Below, piece after piece: positions 33,522 to 42,613 of a stretch of 64,000 nucleotides of DNA (position 1 is the stretch's first letter; each line of letters begins with the position of its first letter). The stretch covers positions 310,001-374,000 of the forward strand of contig NZ_JANHAX010000002.1 in assembly GCF_030848945.1 (NCBI RefSeq), written 5' to 3'. The DNA comes from Marimonas arenosa (GTDB lineage: Bacteria > Pseudomonadota > Alphaproteobacteria > Rhodobacterales > Rhodobacteraceae). The notes beneath the pieces are model-generated. The model was given only the letters and a program-made list of their open reading frames with translations. It did no database searches and was not told where the DNA came from. The position numbers and the translations under genes are program-made.

Positions 33522-35051
33522 ATGCATCTGTTTCATGCTACCGCAACCGTTCTTGCCGCGCTTTGCACGGCGACGCCTGCCCTGGCCGACCTGACGGTCG
33601 AACAGGCCTGGGCCACCTGGAAGGCGCAGGTCGCCGCTTACGGGCTGACGCTTGACGCGCGTGAAAGCCGCGACGGCAAGGCGCTGCAGATTGGCCAGAT
33701 GCGGCTGACCTTTGCATTCCCGATGGAGATGGGCTCGGCCTATGCCAGCTTCGCCGGTCCACGGTTCGAGCCCCTGGGCGACGGGCGGGTGGCGGTGACC
33801 TTCCCCGAAACCGGCCATCTCGCGCTCGGCGGCGAGGTTCGCGACGAGGGCAGCCTGGCCGTGGTGCTGGAAACCAGCGTCACCGGGGCGCAAGGCCTGA
33901 TGTCGGGCACCCCGGGCGAAGTGGTCAGCGACTGGAAATACGACAGCATGACCTTCCGGCTGCTCGACGTCGCCGTCAGCGGCTCGGAGGTGCCCGAGTT
34001 GTCGGGCCTGTTCCGCTCCGGTCCGGCGACACTGCAAAACGTGACCCGGATCGACGACAGCCATGTCACCATCGACGGACGCTCTGCGTTCACCAGCTAT
34101 GACTTCTCCTACGAGGTCGCCGTTCCCGGATCGGGGGACGTCGCGGCGATGATTACTGCGTCGGGTCTGGCCGAAGAGATGGCCACCGACTCGGTGATCA
34201 AGCTACCGCGGGGCGGGATTGACCTGCTGGGCCTGCATGCGCAGTTGCGCGACGGGATGCATCTCGAAACCTGGGTGACCGCCGCGCGGACCCGGTCCGA
34301 TCAGTCCACCCGGGAGGGCGACGCGCTGCTGATGACGCAGACCGCCGAGATGCAGGACTACGACGTCACCATGAAACTCGGCCCGGCCGGGCTCGACTAT
34401 CGCGGCCGCACCGGACAGTTCAGCGTCGGTGGCGAGACTCCGGACCTGCCGGTGCCGTTTACTCTGTCGGGCTCCGGGGTGGATTTTCACCTGCTCGTTC
34501 CGCTGCTGATGGGCGAAGACCAGGATGTGGCGCTGCGCATGGGGCTTTACGATCTCGCCATGGCCGACGGCCTGTGGGCGCTGTTCGATCCCGAAGGGCA
34601 GCTGTCGCGCGACCCGGCAACTTTGGTGATCGACCTCGGTGCGACTGTATCGCTGCTGTTCGAATTCCTCGATGTTCGCGCGATGATCGGCGGCGCGCGA
34701 CCGCCCGAACTGCCGGTGATGGCCAAGACCGCACGCCTGAACGATCTGCGCATTGCGGCGGCCGGGGCTGAGCTGACCGGCGAAGGCGATATCACGCTCG
34801 ACTACACCGACTGGGAGACCTTCGACGGCATGCCCGCCCCCGATGGCCGGGCCAGTTTCCAACTGACCGGGGCGCATGCGCTGCTGGACAAGCTGATCGC
34901 GATGGGGCTGGTCAGCGAAGAGGACGCGATGGGCGCGCGGCTGGTGCTGGGTATGGTCTCGAAGCCGGACGGCGATACCGACAGCTTGCGCTCCGAGATC
35001 GAAGTGCGCAAAACCGGCGAAGTCGTGGCCAATGGCGTGCGCCTGAAATAG
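33522..35051 (+). CDS. DUF2125 exported protein (copy 2)
   Basis: The 509-residue protein is a diverged paralog of the preceding gene. It shares the same length, the signal peptide (HLFHATATVLAALCTATPALA), the AWATWKAQV / VWGDWKSYM N-terminal motif and the C-terminal VVANGVRLK / VLANGQRLK. A mid-region stretch such as GLWALFDPEGQLSRDPATLV matches MIWGMIDPAGQLPRDPATVA in copy 1. The duplication is old, because much of the remaining sequence has diverged. The role is unknown. Confidence 0.85.
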   Translation: MHLFHATATVLAALCTATPALADLTVEQAWATWKAQVAAYGLTLDARESRDGKALQIGQMRLTFAFPMEMGSAYASFAGPRFEPLGDGRVAVTFPETGHLALGGEVRDEGSLAVVLETSVTGAQGLMSGTPGEVVSDWKYDSMTFRLLDVAVSGSEVPELSGLFRSGPATLQNVTRIDDSHVTIDGRSAFTSYDFSYEVAVPGSGDVAAMITASGLAEEMATDSVIKLPRGGIDLLGLHAQLRDGMHLETWVTAARTRSDQSTREGDALLMTQTAEMQDYDVTMKLGPAGLDYRGRTGQFSVGGETPDLPVPFTLSGSGVDFHLLVPLLMGEDQDVALRMGLYDLAMADGLWALFDPEGQLSRDPATLVIDLGATVSLLFEFLDVRAMIGGARPPELPVMAKTARLNDLRIAAAGAELTGEGDITLDYTDWETFDGMPAPDGRASFQLTGAHALLDKLIAMGLVSEEDAMGARLVLGMVSKPDGDTDSLRSEIEVRKTGEVVANGVRLK

Positions 35052-35119
35052 CGCCGTCCAGCCCACTTGAACCCCGCGCCCCGGCGGTCTACCTCGGGTG
35101 AAACGCACAAGGACCGCCG

Positions 35120-36466
35120 ATGCCAGACACGCCAGAAACCCTCGCCAATGCTCTGCTTGCGGCTGCCAGAAGGGCCGGGGCCGATGCGGCCGATGCCATG
35201 GTGGTCGACGGCAGGTCTGTCTCGATCGACGTCCGCGCAGGTAAGCTCGAACACGCCGAGCGCTCGGAGGGGATCGACCTCGGACTGCGCGTGCTGCTGG
35301 GCCAGCGGCAGGCGATGGTGTCGTCCTCCGATGCCCGCCCCGAGACGCTGGCGACGATGGCCGAACGCGCCGTCGCCATGGCCCGCGAGGCGCCGGAAGA
35401 CCCCTATATCGGCCTCGCCGACCCGGCGCAGCTGGCGCAGGACCGGGACGCCGGCGCGCTTGAACTTTCCGATCCCGCGCCCGAACCGGCCCCGGCCGAG
35501 CTCGAGGCCGACGCGCTGGCCGCCGAGACGGCGGCACTGGCGGTTGAGGGTGTCACCCAGGTGCAATCGGCCAGCGCCGGCTATTCCGCGCGACGGCTGC
35601 ACCTGGCGGCGACCAACGGTTTCTCGGGCGGTTACGCGCGCAGCACGCGCTCGCTCTACGCCGTGGCGATTGCCGGCGAGGGGGCAGGCATGGAGCGCGA
35701 CCATGACGGAGATTCGCGGGTGTTCCAGGCAGACCTGCGCTCGGCCGAGGAGATCGGCCGCACCGCCGGGGAACGCGCCGTCGCGGCCACCGGGGCGAAG
35801 AAGCCGCCCACCGGCGCCTTTCCGGTGGTGTTCGATGAACGGATTTCTAGTTCGCTGGTGGGCCACCTGCTGGGCGCGGTGAACGGCGCCGCCATCGCCC
35901 GAGGCGCGAGCTTCCTGCGCGACAGTCTCGGCCAGCAGGTGTTGCCCGAGGGGCTGTCGCTGATCGAGGATCCGCTGCGTCGGCGAATGGGTGTATCGCG
36001 CCCGTTCGACGCCGAGGGTCTGCCGACCCGGACCCGGGCCATCGTCGAGCACGGGATCCTGACCGGCTGGACGCTCGATCTGGCGAATGCCCGCAAGCTG
36101 GGGATGGAGAGCACCGCCAACGCCCAGCGCGGCACCGGGTCGGCGCCATCGCCGGGCACCTACAACGTGGCGCTGACCCAAGGCGAACAGACCCGCGACG
36201 ATCTGTTGCGCGACATGGGCACGGGGCTCCTGGTCACCTCGCTGATCGGGTCGACCATCAATCCCAACACCGGCGACTATTCCCGCGGGGCAGCCGGGTT
36301 CTGGGTGGAAAATGGCGAAATCACCCATCCGGTGAACGAGTGCACCATCGCCGGCAACCTGCGCGACATGTTGCTGCGCCTGGTGCCGGCGAATGACGCG
36401 CGGCCCTGGCTGTCCCGTGTTGTGCCATCGCTGCTGGTCGAGGGGCTGACCCTTGCCGGCGAGTGA
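35120..36466 (+). CDS. pmbA: TldD/PmbA-family protein (PmbA-like)
   Basis: The 448-residue protein fits PmbA/TldE, the partner of the zinc protease TldD. N-terminal ARRAGADAADAMVVDGRSVS, the mid-region VVFDERISSSLVGHLLGAVN, LIEDPLRRRMGVSRPFD and C-terminal RGAAGFWVENGEITHPVNE are family marks. TldD/E cleaves unfolded peptides and matures modified peptides such as microcin B17. No tldD lies in this window. The gene overlaps the next one, a CysQ-like phosphatase, by 14 bases. Confidence 0.9.
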   Translation: MPDTPETLANALLAAARRAGADAADAMVVDGRSVSIDVRAGKLEHAERSEGIDLGLRVLLGQRQAMVSSSDARPETLATMAERAVAMAREAPEDPYIGLADPAQLAQDRDAGALELSDPAPEPAPAELEADALAAETAALAVEGVTQVQSASAGYSARRLHLAATNGFSGGYARSTRSLYAVAIAGEGAGMERDHDGDSRVFQADLRSAEEIGRTAGERAVAATGAKKPPTGAFPVVFDERISSSLVGHLLGAVNGAAIARGASFLRDSLGQQVLPEGLSLIEDPLRRRMGVSRPFDAEGLPTRTRAIVEHGILTGWTLDLANARKLGMESTANAQRGTGSAPSPGTYNVALTQGEQTRDDLLRDMGTGLLVTSLIGSTINPNTGDYSRGAAGFWVENGEITHPVNECTIAGNLRDMLLRLVPANDARPWLSRVVPSLLVEGLTLAGE

Positions 36467-37229
36467 CCTCGAGATCCTGACCGACGCGGCCCTGGAAGCC
36501 GGCAAGATCGCCAGCGGCTATTTCGGCGGCAGCTATACGTCCGAGGACAAGCCCGGCGGCGCCGGTCCGGTGACCGAGGCCGACCTGGCGGTGAACGTCA
36601 TGCTGGAGCAGACGCTACGCGCCGAACGTCCCGGCTATGGCTGGCTTTCCGAGGAAAGCGACGACAGCGCGGTGCGGCTTGGCCGCGATCGGGTGTTCAT
36701 CGTCGATCCCCTGGATGGTACCCGCAGCTTCATCAATGGCGAGACGACGTGGGCCCACTCCATGGCCGTGGCCGAGCAGGGCACGGTGGTGGCCGCAGTG
36801 ATCTACCTGCCGATGCGCGACCGGCTCTATACCGCGGCGAAGGGTGCAGGCGCCACGCTCAACGGCCAGCCGATCCGGGCCTCGAAACGGCGGGCGCTCA
36901 AGGGGGCGACGCTGCTTGCCGCCAAGCCGGCACTGCGTCCTGAATGGTGGCGCGGCGGCCAGGTGCCCGAGGTCAAGCGGGTCTATCGGCCCTCTCTGGC
37001 ATATCGCCTCGCACTGGTGGCCGAGGGGCGATATGACGCTATGCTGACGCTGCGCGACAGCTGGGAATGGGACATTGCCGCCGGGGCGCTGATCCTCGAG
37101 GAGGCCGGCGCGGCAGTGACCGATCGGACCGGTGCGCCGCTCAGGTTCAACAACCGCCATCCGCAGGTGGCCGGTGTGGTTGCCGCGGCGGTGGGGGTGC
37201 ATGGGGAGCTCAGGGGCGCGCTGGCGTAG
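36453..37229 (+). CDS. Inositol-monophosphatase-family phosphatase (CysQ-like 3'(2'),5'-bisphosphate nucleotidase)
   Basis: The 258-residue Mg-dependent phosphatase has the metal-binding triad: WLSEES near residue 65, DPLDGTRSF near 88 and WEWDIAAGALILEEAG near 210. These fit the CysQ branch, which removes phosphate from PAP after sulfate activation, but the substrate could be an inositol phosphate. Translation begins at TTG 36453 inside the end of pmbA, after GAGGGG, so the two genes are coupled. Confidence 0.88.
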   Translation: MPASDLEILTDAALEAGKIASGYFGGSYTSEDKPGGAGPVTEADLAVNVMLEQTLRAERPGYGWLSEESDDSAVRLGRDRVFIVDPLDGTRSFINGETTWAHSMAVAEQGTVVAAVIYLPMRDRLYTAAKGAGATLNGQPIRASKRRALKGATLLAAKPALRPEWWRGGQVPEVKRVYRPSLAYRLALVAEGRYDAMLTLRDSWEWDIAAGALILEEAGAAVTDRTGAPLRFNNRHPQVAGVVAAAVGVHGELRGALA

Positions 37230-37369
37230 CGGCAGCGGGTCCGCGACTTCCGCGCGACCTGTTAAAACCACGGACCTGCCGTTCGATCCGCATGCACGGC
37301 CCGGCTCGCGCCAACGTGCCGTCCTTCAGGGGTTCAGACAAGGAGCGTGCATTTGACCTCCGGACCAGC

Positions 37370-38878
37370 TCACGCCTTCTCGGCGATCTTCTTCTTCCAC
37401 TCCGCCGGGCCGCTGCGATGGATCGAGTTGCCCCCGGTGTCCACGGCCACGGTCACCGGCATGTCCTGCACCTTGAGTTCGTAGATCGCCTCCATCCCGA
37501 GGTCCTGGAAGGCCACCGGGTGCGCCTCCTTGATCGCCTTCGAGACGAGATAGGCCGCGCCGCCCACGGCGACCAGGTAAACCGCCTTGTGCTTGGCGAT
37601 GGCCTCCAGCGCCATCGGGCCGCGTTCAGCCTTGCCGATCATTACCTTCAGGCCGGTGTCGCCAAGGATCCGGTCGGTGAATTTGTCCATCCGGGTCGAG
37701 GTGGTGGGCCCGGCGGGGCCGATCGCCTCGTCGCCTACCGCATCCACGGGGCCGACATAGTAGATCGCCTTTCCCTTGAGATCGACGGGCAGCTCTTCAC
37801 CGCGATCCAGCATGTCGATCATCCGCTTATGGGCCGCGTCACGGCCGGTATAAAGCGTGCCGTTCAACAGCAGTGTCTCGCCCGGTGTCAACGAGGCCAG
37901 CACCTCGTCGGTGAGGTTGTCGAGGTCGAGCTTGCGGCTTTGCACCCCTGCCGCGTCCAGCAGGATTTCGGGGTAATCATCAATGCTGGGCGGGCTGAAC
38001 ACTGCCGGACCCGAGCCGTCGAGGGTGAAATGCACGTGTCGCGTGGCGGCGCAGTTCGGGATCAGCCCCACCGGCAACGAGGCCGCGTGGGTCGGCCAGC
38101 TTTTCACCTTGACGTCGAGTACGGTGGTCACACCGCCAAGCCCCTGTGCCCCGATGCCGAGCGCGTTGACCCGTTCATAGATCTCGGTCCGAAGCTCCTC
38201 GGTCCGGTTCGACGGCCCGCGGCGCAGAAGGTCGGCCATGTCGAGCGGTTCGCTCAGCGCCTGCTTGGCCAGGGCCATCGCCTTGTCGGCATTGCCGCCG
38301 ACGCCGATGCCCAGCACGCCCGGCGGGCACCAGCCGGCGCCCAGCGTCTCGACCGTCTCGACCACCCAGTCGGCGACGTTGCCGGACGGATTCAACGTGG
38401 TGAACTTGGCCTTGTTCTCGGACCCGCCGCCTTTGGCTGCCACTTCCACGTCGACCTTGTCGCCTTCGACCATCTCGACCGTCAGCATGCACGGCGTGTT
38501 GTCACCCGAATTCTTGCGTTCGCCGAACGGATCGACCACGACCGAGGCACGCAACGGGTTGGTGTCGCGCAGGTAGCCCCGGCGCGTGCCCTCGTCGGCA
38601 ATGTCCTGCAACGAGCGTTTCAGCGCCAGCGGGGTCTCGACCCCAACCTTGATGTGGATGTTGGCGGCGCCCGTATCCTGGCAGATCGGGCGGTGGCCCA
38701 TGGCGCACATCCGGCTGTTCACCAGAATTTGCGCCATTGCGTCCTTGGCGCCCTTGTTCTCTTCCCGCTCCCAGGCGGCGGTCATCGCCTGCACGAAATC
38801 CTGCGGGTGATAGTACGAGATGTATTGCAGCGCGTCGGCAATCGAGTCGATCAGGTGATCTTCGGTGATGGCGGCCAT
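37370..38878 (-). CDS. Fumarate hydratase class I
   Basis: The 502-residue iron-sulfur enzyme interconverts fumarate and malate in the TCA cycle. Three cysteines suitable for the [4Fe-4S] cluster are visible: RPICQDTGAANIHIK, GAGWCPPGVLGIGVGGNAD and GLIPNCAATRHVHF. The C-terminal half contains GPAGPTTSTRMDKFTDRIL and VDTGGNSIHRSGP. Length fits single-chain class I fumarases. The 140-base gap before the neighbouring phosphatase gene is featureless. Confidence 0.95.
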   Translation of the reverse strand: MAAITEDHLIDSIADALQYISYYHPQDFVQAMTAAWEREENKGAKDAMAQILVNSRMCAMGHRPICQDTGAANIHIKVGVETPLALKRSLQDIADEGTRRGYLRDTNPLRASVVVDPFGERKNSGDNTPCMLTVEMVEGDKVDVEVAAKGGGSENKAKFTTLNPSGNVADWVVETVETLGAGWCPPGVLGIGVGGNADKAMALAKQALSEPLDMADLLRRGPSNRTEELRTEIYERVNALGIGAQGLGGVTTVLDVKVKSWPTHAASLPVGLIPNCAATRHVHFTLDGSGPAVFSPPSIDDYPEILLDAAGVQSRKLDLDNLTDEVLASLTPGETLLLNGTLYTGRDAAHKRMIDMLDRGEELPVDLKGKAIYYVGPVDAVGDEAIGPAGPTTSTRMDKFTDRILGDTGLKVMIGKAERGPMALEAIAKHKAVYLVAVGGAAYLVSKAIKEAHPVAFQDLGMEAIYELKVQDMPVTVAVDTGGNSIHRSGPAEWKKKIAEKA

Positions 38879-39131
38879 GTGGAGCTCTCCCTTGCGTGGT
38901 CAGCGGAGTCGACAGGCTGTTTACCAGCCTTTCGCGGGCACGACAGCCCGAAAAACGTGTGCAATGGTATACAGATCGATTTGTCCACCAGTCCAGCCGG
39001 TCCCGGTTTTGTCTGCGCCAAATCAAAGACAGGTTTTGCGCCCGCCGTCTAGACTAACACGAACGCATATGCTTGACCGCCGGCGGGCCTTTGTCCGACG
39101 ATACGGCAAGAACCATCAGGAGGGACCGGCC

Positions 39132-41021
39132 ATGAGAGCCTTTGCCGTTATCGGACCATCGCAATCGGGGAAAGCCACGCTGATTCAGGCATTGGCCGGG
39201 CTGGACGGCGGGCGCAGCCAGTCGCTGACCTTGATGGGTGGGGCCAGCGTCACCAAGTTTTCGTTCATGGGCGATGACTGGGCCGGGTTCTACGTGCCTG
39301 GCGGGCTCGAAAACATGGCCCAGGTCGGTCACGTTCTGGCGGCGTGCGATGCGGCGATTCTGTGTGTGCCGGCGGCGGTCGACGCGGCGGTGCTGAGCGC
39401 GCCCTATCTGCGCATCCTCGAAGAATCGGGCATCCCCAGCTTCATCTTCGTCAATGGGATCGATAACACCACCGACCGGATCAGCGACATCATCGCCGAA
39501 CTGCAGCATTATTGCGCCCATGGCATCATCCTGCGCCAGGTGCCGATGCGGGTCGACGGCAAGACGGTGGGGTCGATCGACCTCATTTCCGAGCGGGCCT
39601 GGGAATACCATGACGGCGAACGCTCGTCGCTGGTGGAGCTGCCGAAAGAGATGCGGGCGCGCGAGCAGGAGGCCCGAGCCGAACTGTTGGAATCCCTGGC
39701 CGATCTCGACGACCACCTGCTGGAAGAGATCATCGAGGACAAGCGCCCGCCCACCGAGGAACTTTACGACATCGCCACCCGCGCGCTGCAGCATCACGAC
39801 CTGGTCGAGGCGTTGCTGGGCTCGGCCACCAACGGCAACGGCATCCTTCGGATGATGAAATCGCTGCGTCACGAGGTGCCTGAGATGGGCGCGCTGCGCG
39901 AGCGGATGGCGCTGTCGGGCGACGTGCTGGCAGCGGGCGCCCTGGCCGACAACTTGAAACATATCGGCAAGGCGGTGCTGATCCGCGCGCTGGCCGGCGG
40001 TGTCACGGCCGGCGCACGCCTCGCGGGTGGCGCGATCGGCAACCTTGCCGACGTGGACACCAAGACCCAGCTCGATACCCTGAAACCCGGTGAGATCGGG
40101 CTCGCGATCAAGAGCGACCACCTGAGCCTGGGCGCCTTCTTCACCGCCGACGGTACGGTCGATCTGCCCGGCTGGGCTCAGCCGCACCCGCCCGGGCTGC
40201 GGCGCATGGTGCAGCCGGTCAAAGAACGCGACGAGGCCAAGCTCTCGACCGCGCTAGGCCGGATCGCCGAGATCGACCTCGGGGTCACCCTGTCGCAGGA
40301 CGAGGGAGTAGGGCACGTGGTGGTGGGCGTTCACGGGCCGCAGCACCTGCGCCGCATCACCGAGAAGCTGGACGACGGGTTCGGCATCAAGGTCGAAGCC
40401 AGCGAGGTGCCCACCGCCCTGCGCGAGACGATCCGTAAAGGGGTCGAAAAGCACTACCGTCACCGCAAACAGTCCGGCGGCGCCGGACAGTTCGCCGACG
40501 TGTTGATCGACATTGCCCCGATGCCGCTGGGCTCGGGCTTCGTCTTCGAAGAGGTGGTCAAAGGCGGCGCGGTGCCGCGAAACTATATCCCCTCGGTCGA
40601 GGCCGGGGCGCGCGAGGCGTTGTTGCAGGGTCCGGCGGGGCACCCGGTGGTCGATGTCAAGGTCACGTTGAAGGACGGCAAATCGCATTCGGTGGACAGT
40701 TCCGACTATGCTTTCCGCACCGCCGGCAAGGCCGCCGTGCGCGAGGCTCTGTCCGAGACCGGCACCATGGTGCTGCAGCCGATCATGCAGGTCGATATCC
40801 AGGTCCCGTCGAATTTTGCCGGCGGGCTGGTGCAGCTGGTAAGCGGGCTCAAGGGTCAGGTTCAGGGCTTCGAGAACCATCCCGAGGCCTCGGGCTGGGA
40901 AGTGTTCCGGGCCCTGCTGCCGATGTCCGCGCTGGAAGACCTCGCCCAGTCACTGGGTGGGACGACTCGCGGAACCGCCTGGTTCAGCGCCGAGCTGGAT
41001 CACTACGAGGCGGTGCACTAG
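39132..41021 (+). CDS. EF-G-like protein with degenerate GTPase motifs
   Basis: The 629-residue protein keeps domains II-V of elongation factor G (ALRETIRKGVEKHYRHRKQS, SGGAGQFADVLIDIAP, PSNFAGGLVQLVSGLKGQV). The G domain is altered: G1 reads GPSQSGKA at residues 8-15 (Ser/Thr of GK[ST] is Ala), G3 lacks the DxxG aspartate (YVPGGLE), and G4 reads NGID at 108-111 instead of NKID. It is shorter than EF-G (about 690-700). It is therefore probably not a working translocation GTPase. The start follows AGGAGGGA at 39118-39125. Confidence 0.88.
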   Translation: MRAFAVIGPSQSGKATLIQALAGLDGGRSQSLTLMGGASVTKFSFMGDDWAGFYVPGGLENMAQVGHVLAACDAAILCVPAAVDAAVLSAPYLRILEESGIPSFIFVNGIDNTTDRISDIIAELQHYCAHGIILRQVPMRVDGKTVGSIDLISERAWEYHDGERSSLVELPKEMRAREQEARAELLESLADLDDHLLEEIIEDKRPPTEELYDIATRALQHHDLVEALLGSATNGNGILRMMKSLRHEVPEMGALRERMALSGDVLAAGALADNLKHIGKAVLIRALAGGVTAGARLAGGAIGNLADVDTKTQLDTLKPGEIGLAIKSDHLSLGAFFTADGTVDLPGWAQPHPPGLRRMVQPVKERDEAKLSTALGRIAEIDLGVTLSQDEGVGHVVVGVHGPQHLRRITEKLDDGFGIKVEASEVPTALRETIRKGVEKHYRHRKQSGGAGQFADVLIDIAPMPLGSGFVFEEVVKGGAVPRNYIPSVEAGAREALLQGPAGHPVVDVKVTLKDGKSHSVDSSDYAFRTAGKAAVREALSETGTMVLQPIMQVDIQVPSNFAGGLVQLVSGLKGQVQGFENHPEASGWEVFRALLPMSALEDLAQSLGGTTRGTAWFSAELDHYEAVH

Positions 41022-41050
41022 TTTTGGTCCAATACGAAGCTGCTAGAGCA

Positions 41051-41066
41051 ACGGCCGCTCTGAGCC
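41051..41066. repeat. Copy of a degenerate interspersed motif
   Basis: ACGGCCGCTCTGAGCC shares 14 of 16 bases with ACGGCGGCTTTGAGCC at 45505-45520. Both sit in gaps of the accessory region, which suggests worn copies of an interspersed element. No ends or target duplications can be defined. Confidence 0.35.
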
Positions 41067-41102
41067 AATGGCGGACATCAACCGAAGTCTATCAGCGCGT
41101 CA

Positions 41103-42020
41103 CTACCTTCCACTTATGTGCGGCAGCAAGATCGCATAGAGCGTTTCATTCGCAGGCGCACTTTTCCCGGCCTTGGCCGCGAGCCTTGCTGCCGCCCCGG
41201 AAATCCATTCGACCTCCAGAGGTAGACCTTTTTCCAAATCAATCGCCGTCGAGGCCCGCATAGCAGGTGGCAGCCGGTTCGCCATGGCCCAGGTCTTCTC
41301 TTCGATATCTGGAGCGAGGGCTACGCCCATGGCGCGGCCGATCGCAGCGGTTTCCGACACGACGCGACGGAACAGCGCACCGAGTTCAGGGATATTGACG
41401 ATTTCGTTTACAGTGCACCGCCCCGCGGCCGTGACACCAGAGACCGCAGAGAACAGTACGAATTTCGACCAGACATCCCGCTCAATATCGTCTGTTTCGG
41501 GGGCGGAGGATCCAGCTTCGTTTATTGCCTTGCGCATTGCGTCAATGCGTTCGGATGGGCGACTGTCGCGCTCGGCAAATGTGAAGACGTTGAACTCTCC
41601 GGTTTGTTTGATCACGCCCGGGGACGCGATGGTCGTCGACACCTGCGCCGTACCGTTCGCGACGTTCTGTTCCGGAAGGATCTCGAGCAAACGGTTTGCA
41701 GCTTCCACACCATTGAGAAACGGGATAACCACGGTCTGCGATCCGATCATCGGCAGGTAGGCTCTGGCGGCGTCTTCAAGCGCATCGCCTTTGACGCCAA
41801 AGATTATCGCATCAACCTCGCCGACTTCCGCCGGATCATCGGTGGCGATCCAGGGCCGCACGACTTCGAGATCAGACGGACCATCGAGTGTCAAACCTTT
41901 GTCCCGGATCGCCGCAAGATGCGAGCCACGCGCGATCGTTGCCACCTGATGCCCTGCATTGGTCAACCTGACGGCCAAAAAGCCGCCAATCCCGCCGGTC
42001 GCCATCGTCGCAATACGCAT
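41103..42020 (-). CDS. Ketopantoate reductase (PanE/ApbA) family protein
   Basis: The 305-residue protein has the ketopantoate reductase pattern: MRIATMATGGIGGFLAVRL, INEAGSSAPETDDIERDVW, KFVLFSAVSGVTAAGRCTV with the catalytic Lys, and the C-terminal LPLEVEWISGAAARLAA with a Glu-rich loop. The GxGxxG motif reads GGIGGF. Members reduce 2-dehydropantoate or other 2-keto acids with NADPH. Being at the edge of an accessory region, it may not be the housekeeping PanE. The start follows AGGAGG. Confidence 0.85.
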   Translation of the reverse strand: MRIATMATGGIGGFLAVRLTNAGHQVATIARGSHLAAIRDKGLTLDGPSDLEVVRPWIATDDPAEVGEVDAIIFGVKGDALEDAARAYLPMIGSQTVVIPFLNGVEAANRLLEILPEQNVANGTAQVSTTIASPGVIKQTGEFNVFTFAERDSRPSERIDAMRKAINEAGSSAPETDDIERDVWSKFVLFSAVSGVTAAGRCTVNEIVNIPELGALFRRVVSETAAIGRAMGVALAPDIEEKTWAMANRLPPAMRASTAIDLEKGLPLEVEWISGAAARLAAKAGKSAPANETLYAILLPHISGR

Positions 42021-42238
42021 ATGATCCTCCTGAAGCTGGTCAGGCTCGGCACGACCATAGCACCCGCCCGGCATTCCCCCAAAATCTTCTGCGCATCGGA
42101 TTGAGATCTCGCGCTCTTGGCATCCTGCAACTTGTCTGAAAGCCGTAGGTCCGACAGCGTCTTTGCGTCCTGACAGTGTAAGACCGCTCGCTGGTTCACC
42201 TCAGATCACCGAAATAGCCCGACGCGAGAAGACAGGCA

Positions 42239-42466
42239 TCACCACATGTCTGCGCGAGGGATATCCCCTGCTTCTCCACTTGAGCGGCTGTTCGCATCCG
42301 TGACCTTCGGAAGCCCCATATCCGCCAATCTGTCGGAGGGGAGTTGCGCCATGATACGCTTGTCCCGTGCCGTACGGCGCGCGCGGCGTATGCGCGTCAA
42401 GAAACGACCGGCAAGCTTGACCAGCGGAACCTGACGAGAGAGTTTTTCGGATGTAATGTAAGCCAT
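42239..42466 (-). CDS. DUF1127 small Arg-rich protein
   Basis: The 75-residue protein has the DUF1127 motif (RRARRTARDKRIMAQLPSDR, then LADMGLPKVTDAN), preceded by an extra N-terminal region. Small DUF1127 proteins in alphaproteobacteria affect phosphate and C1 metabolism and RNA turnover. The start at 42466 has GGAGGA at a proper distance; longer frames upstream lack one. It is divergent from the SARP-type regulator. Confidence 0.8.
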   Translation of the reverse strand: MAYITSEKLSRQVPLVKLAGRFLTRIRRARRTARDKRIMAQLPSDRLADMGLPKVTDANSRSSGEAGDIPRADMW

Positions 42467-42613
42467 TTTTAGTCCTCCGGCTGCATGTTGTTCATGCCTG
42501 AAGCTTGCCAGCACACCGTAAAAGCAGCGTAAGAACCGTGCTGTAATCTTGACCTGTTCGTGCAATAGTTCCGTAAAAAATTCAGCCTGAATGCAAGAAA
42601 CGACGGCGCGAAC

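Noticed and set aside
37067..39052. Long plus-strand open frame opposite fumarase
   Set aside because: The fumarase reading with iron-sulfur cysteines is decisive. The plus frame has no family features.
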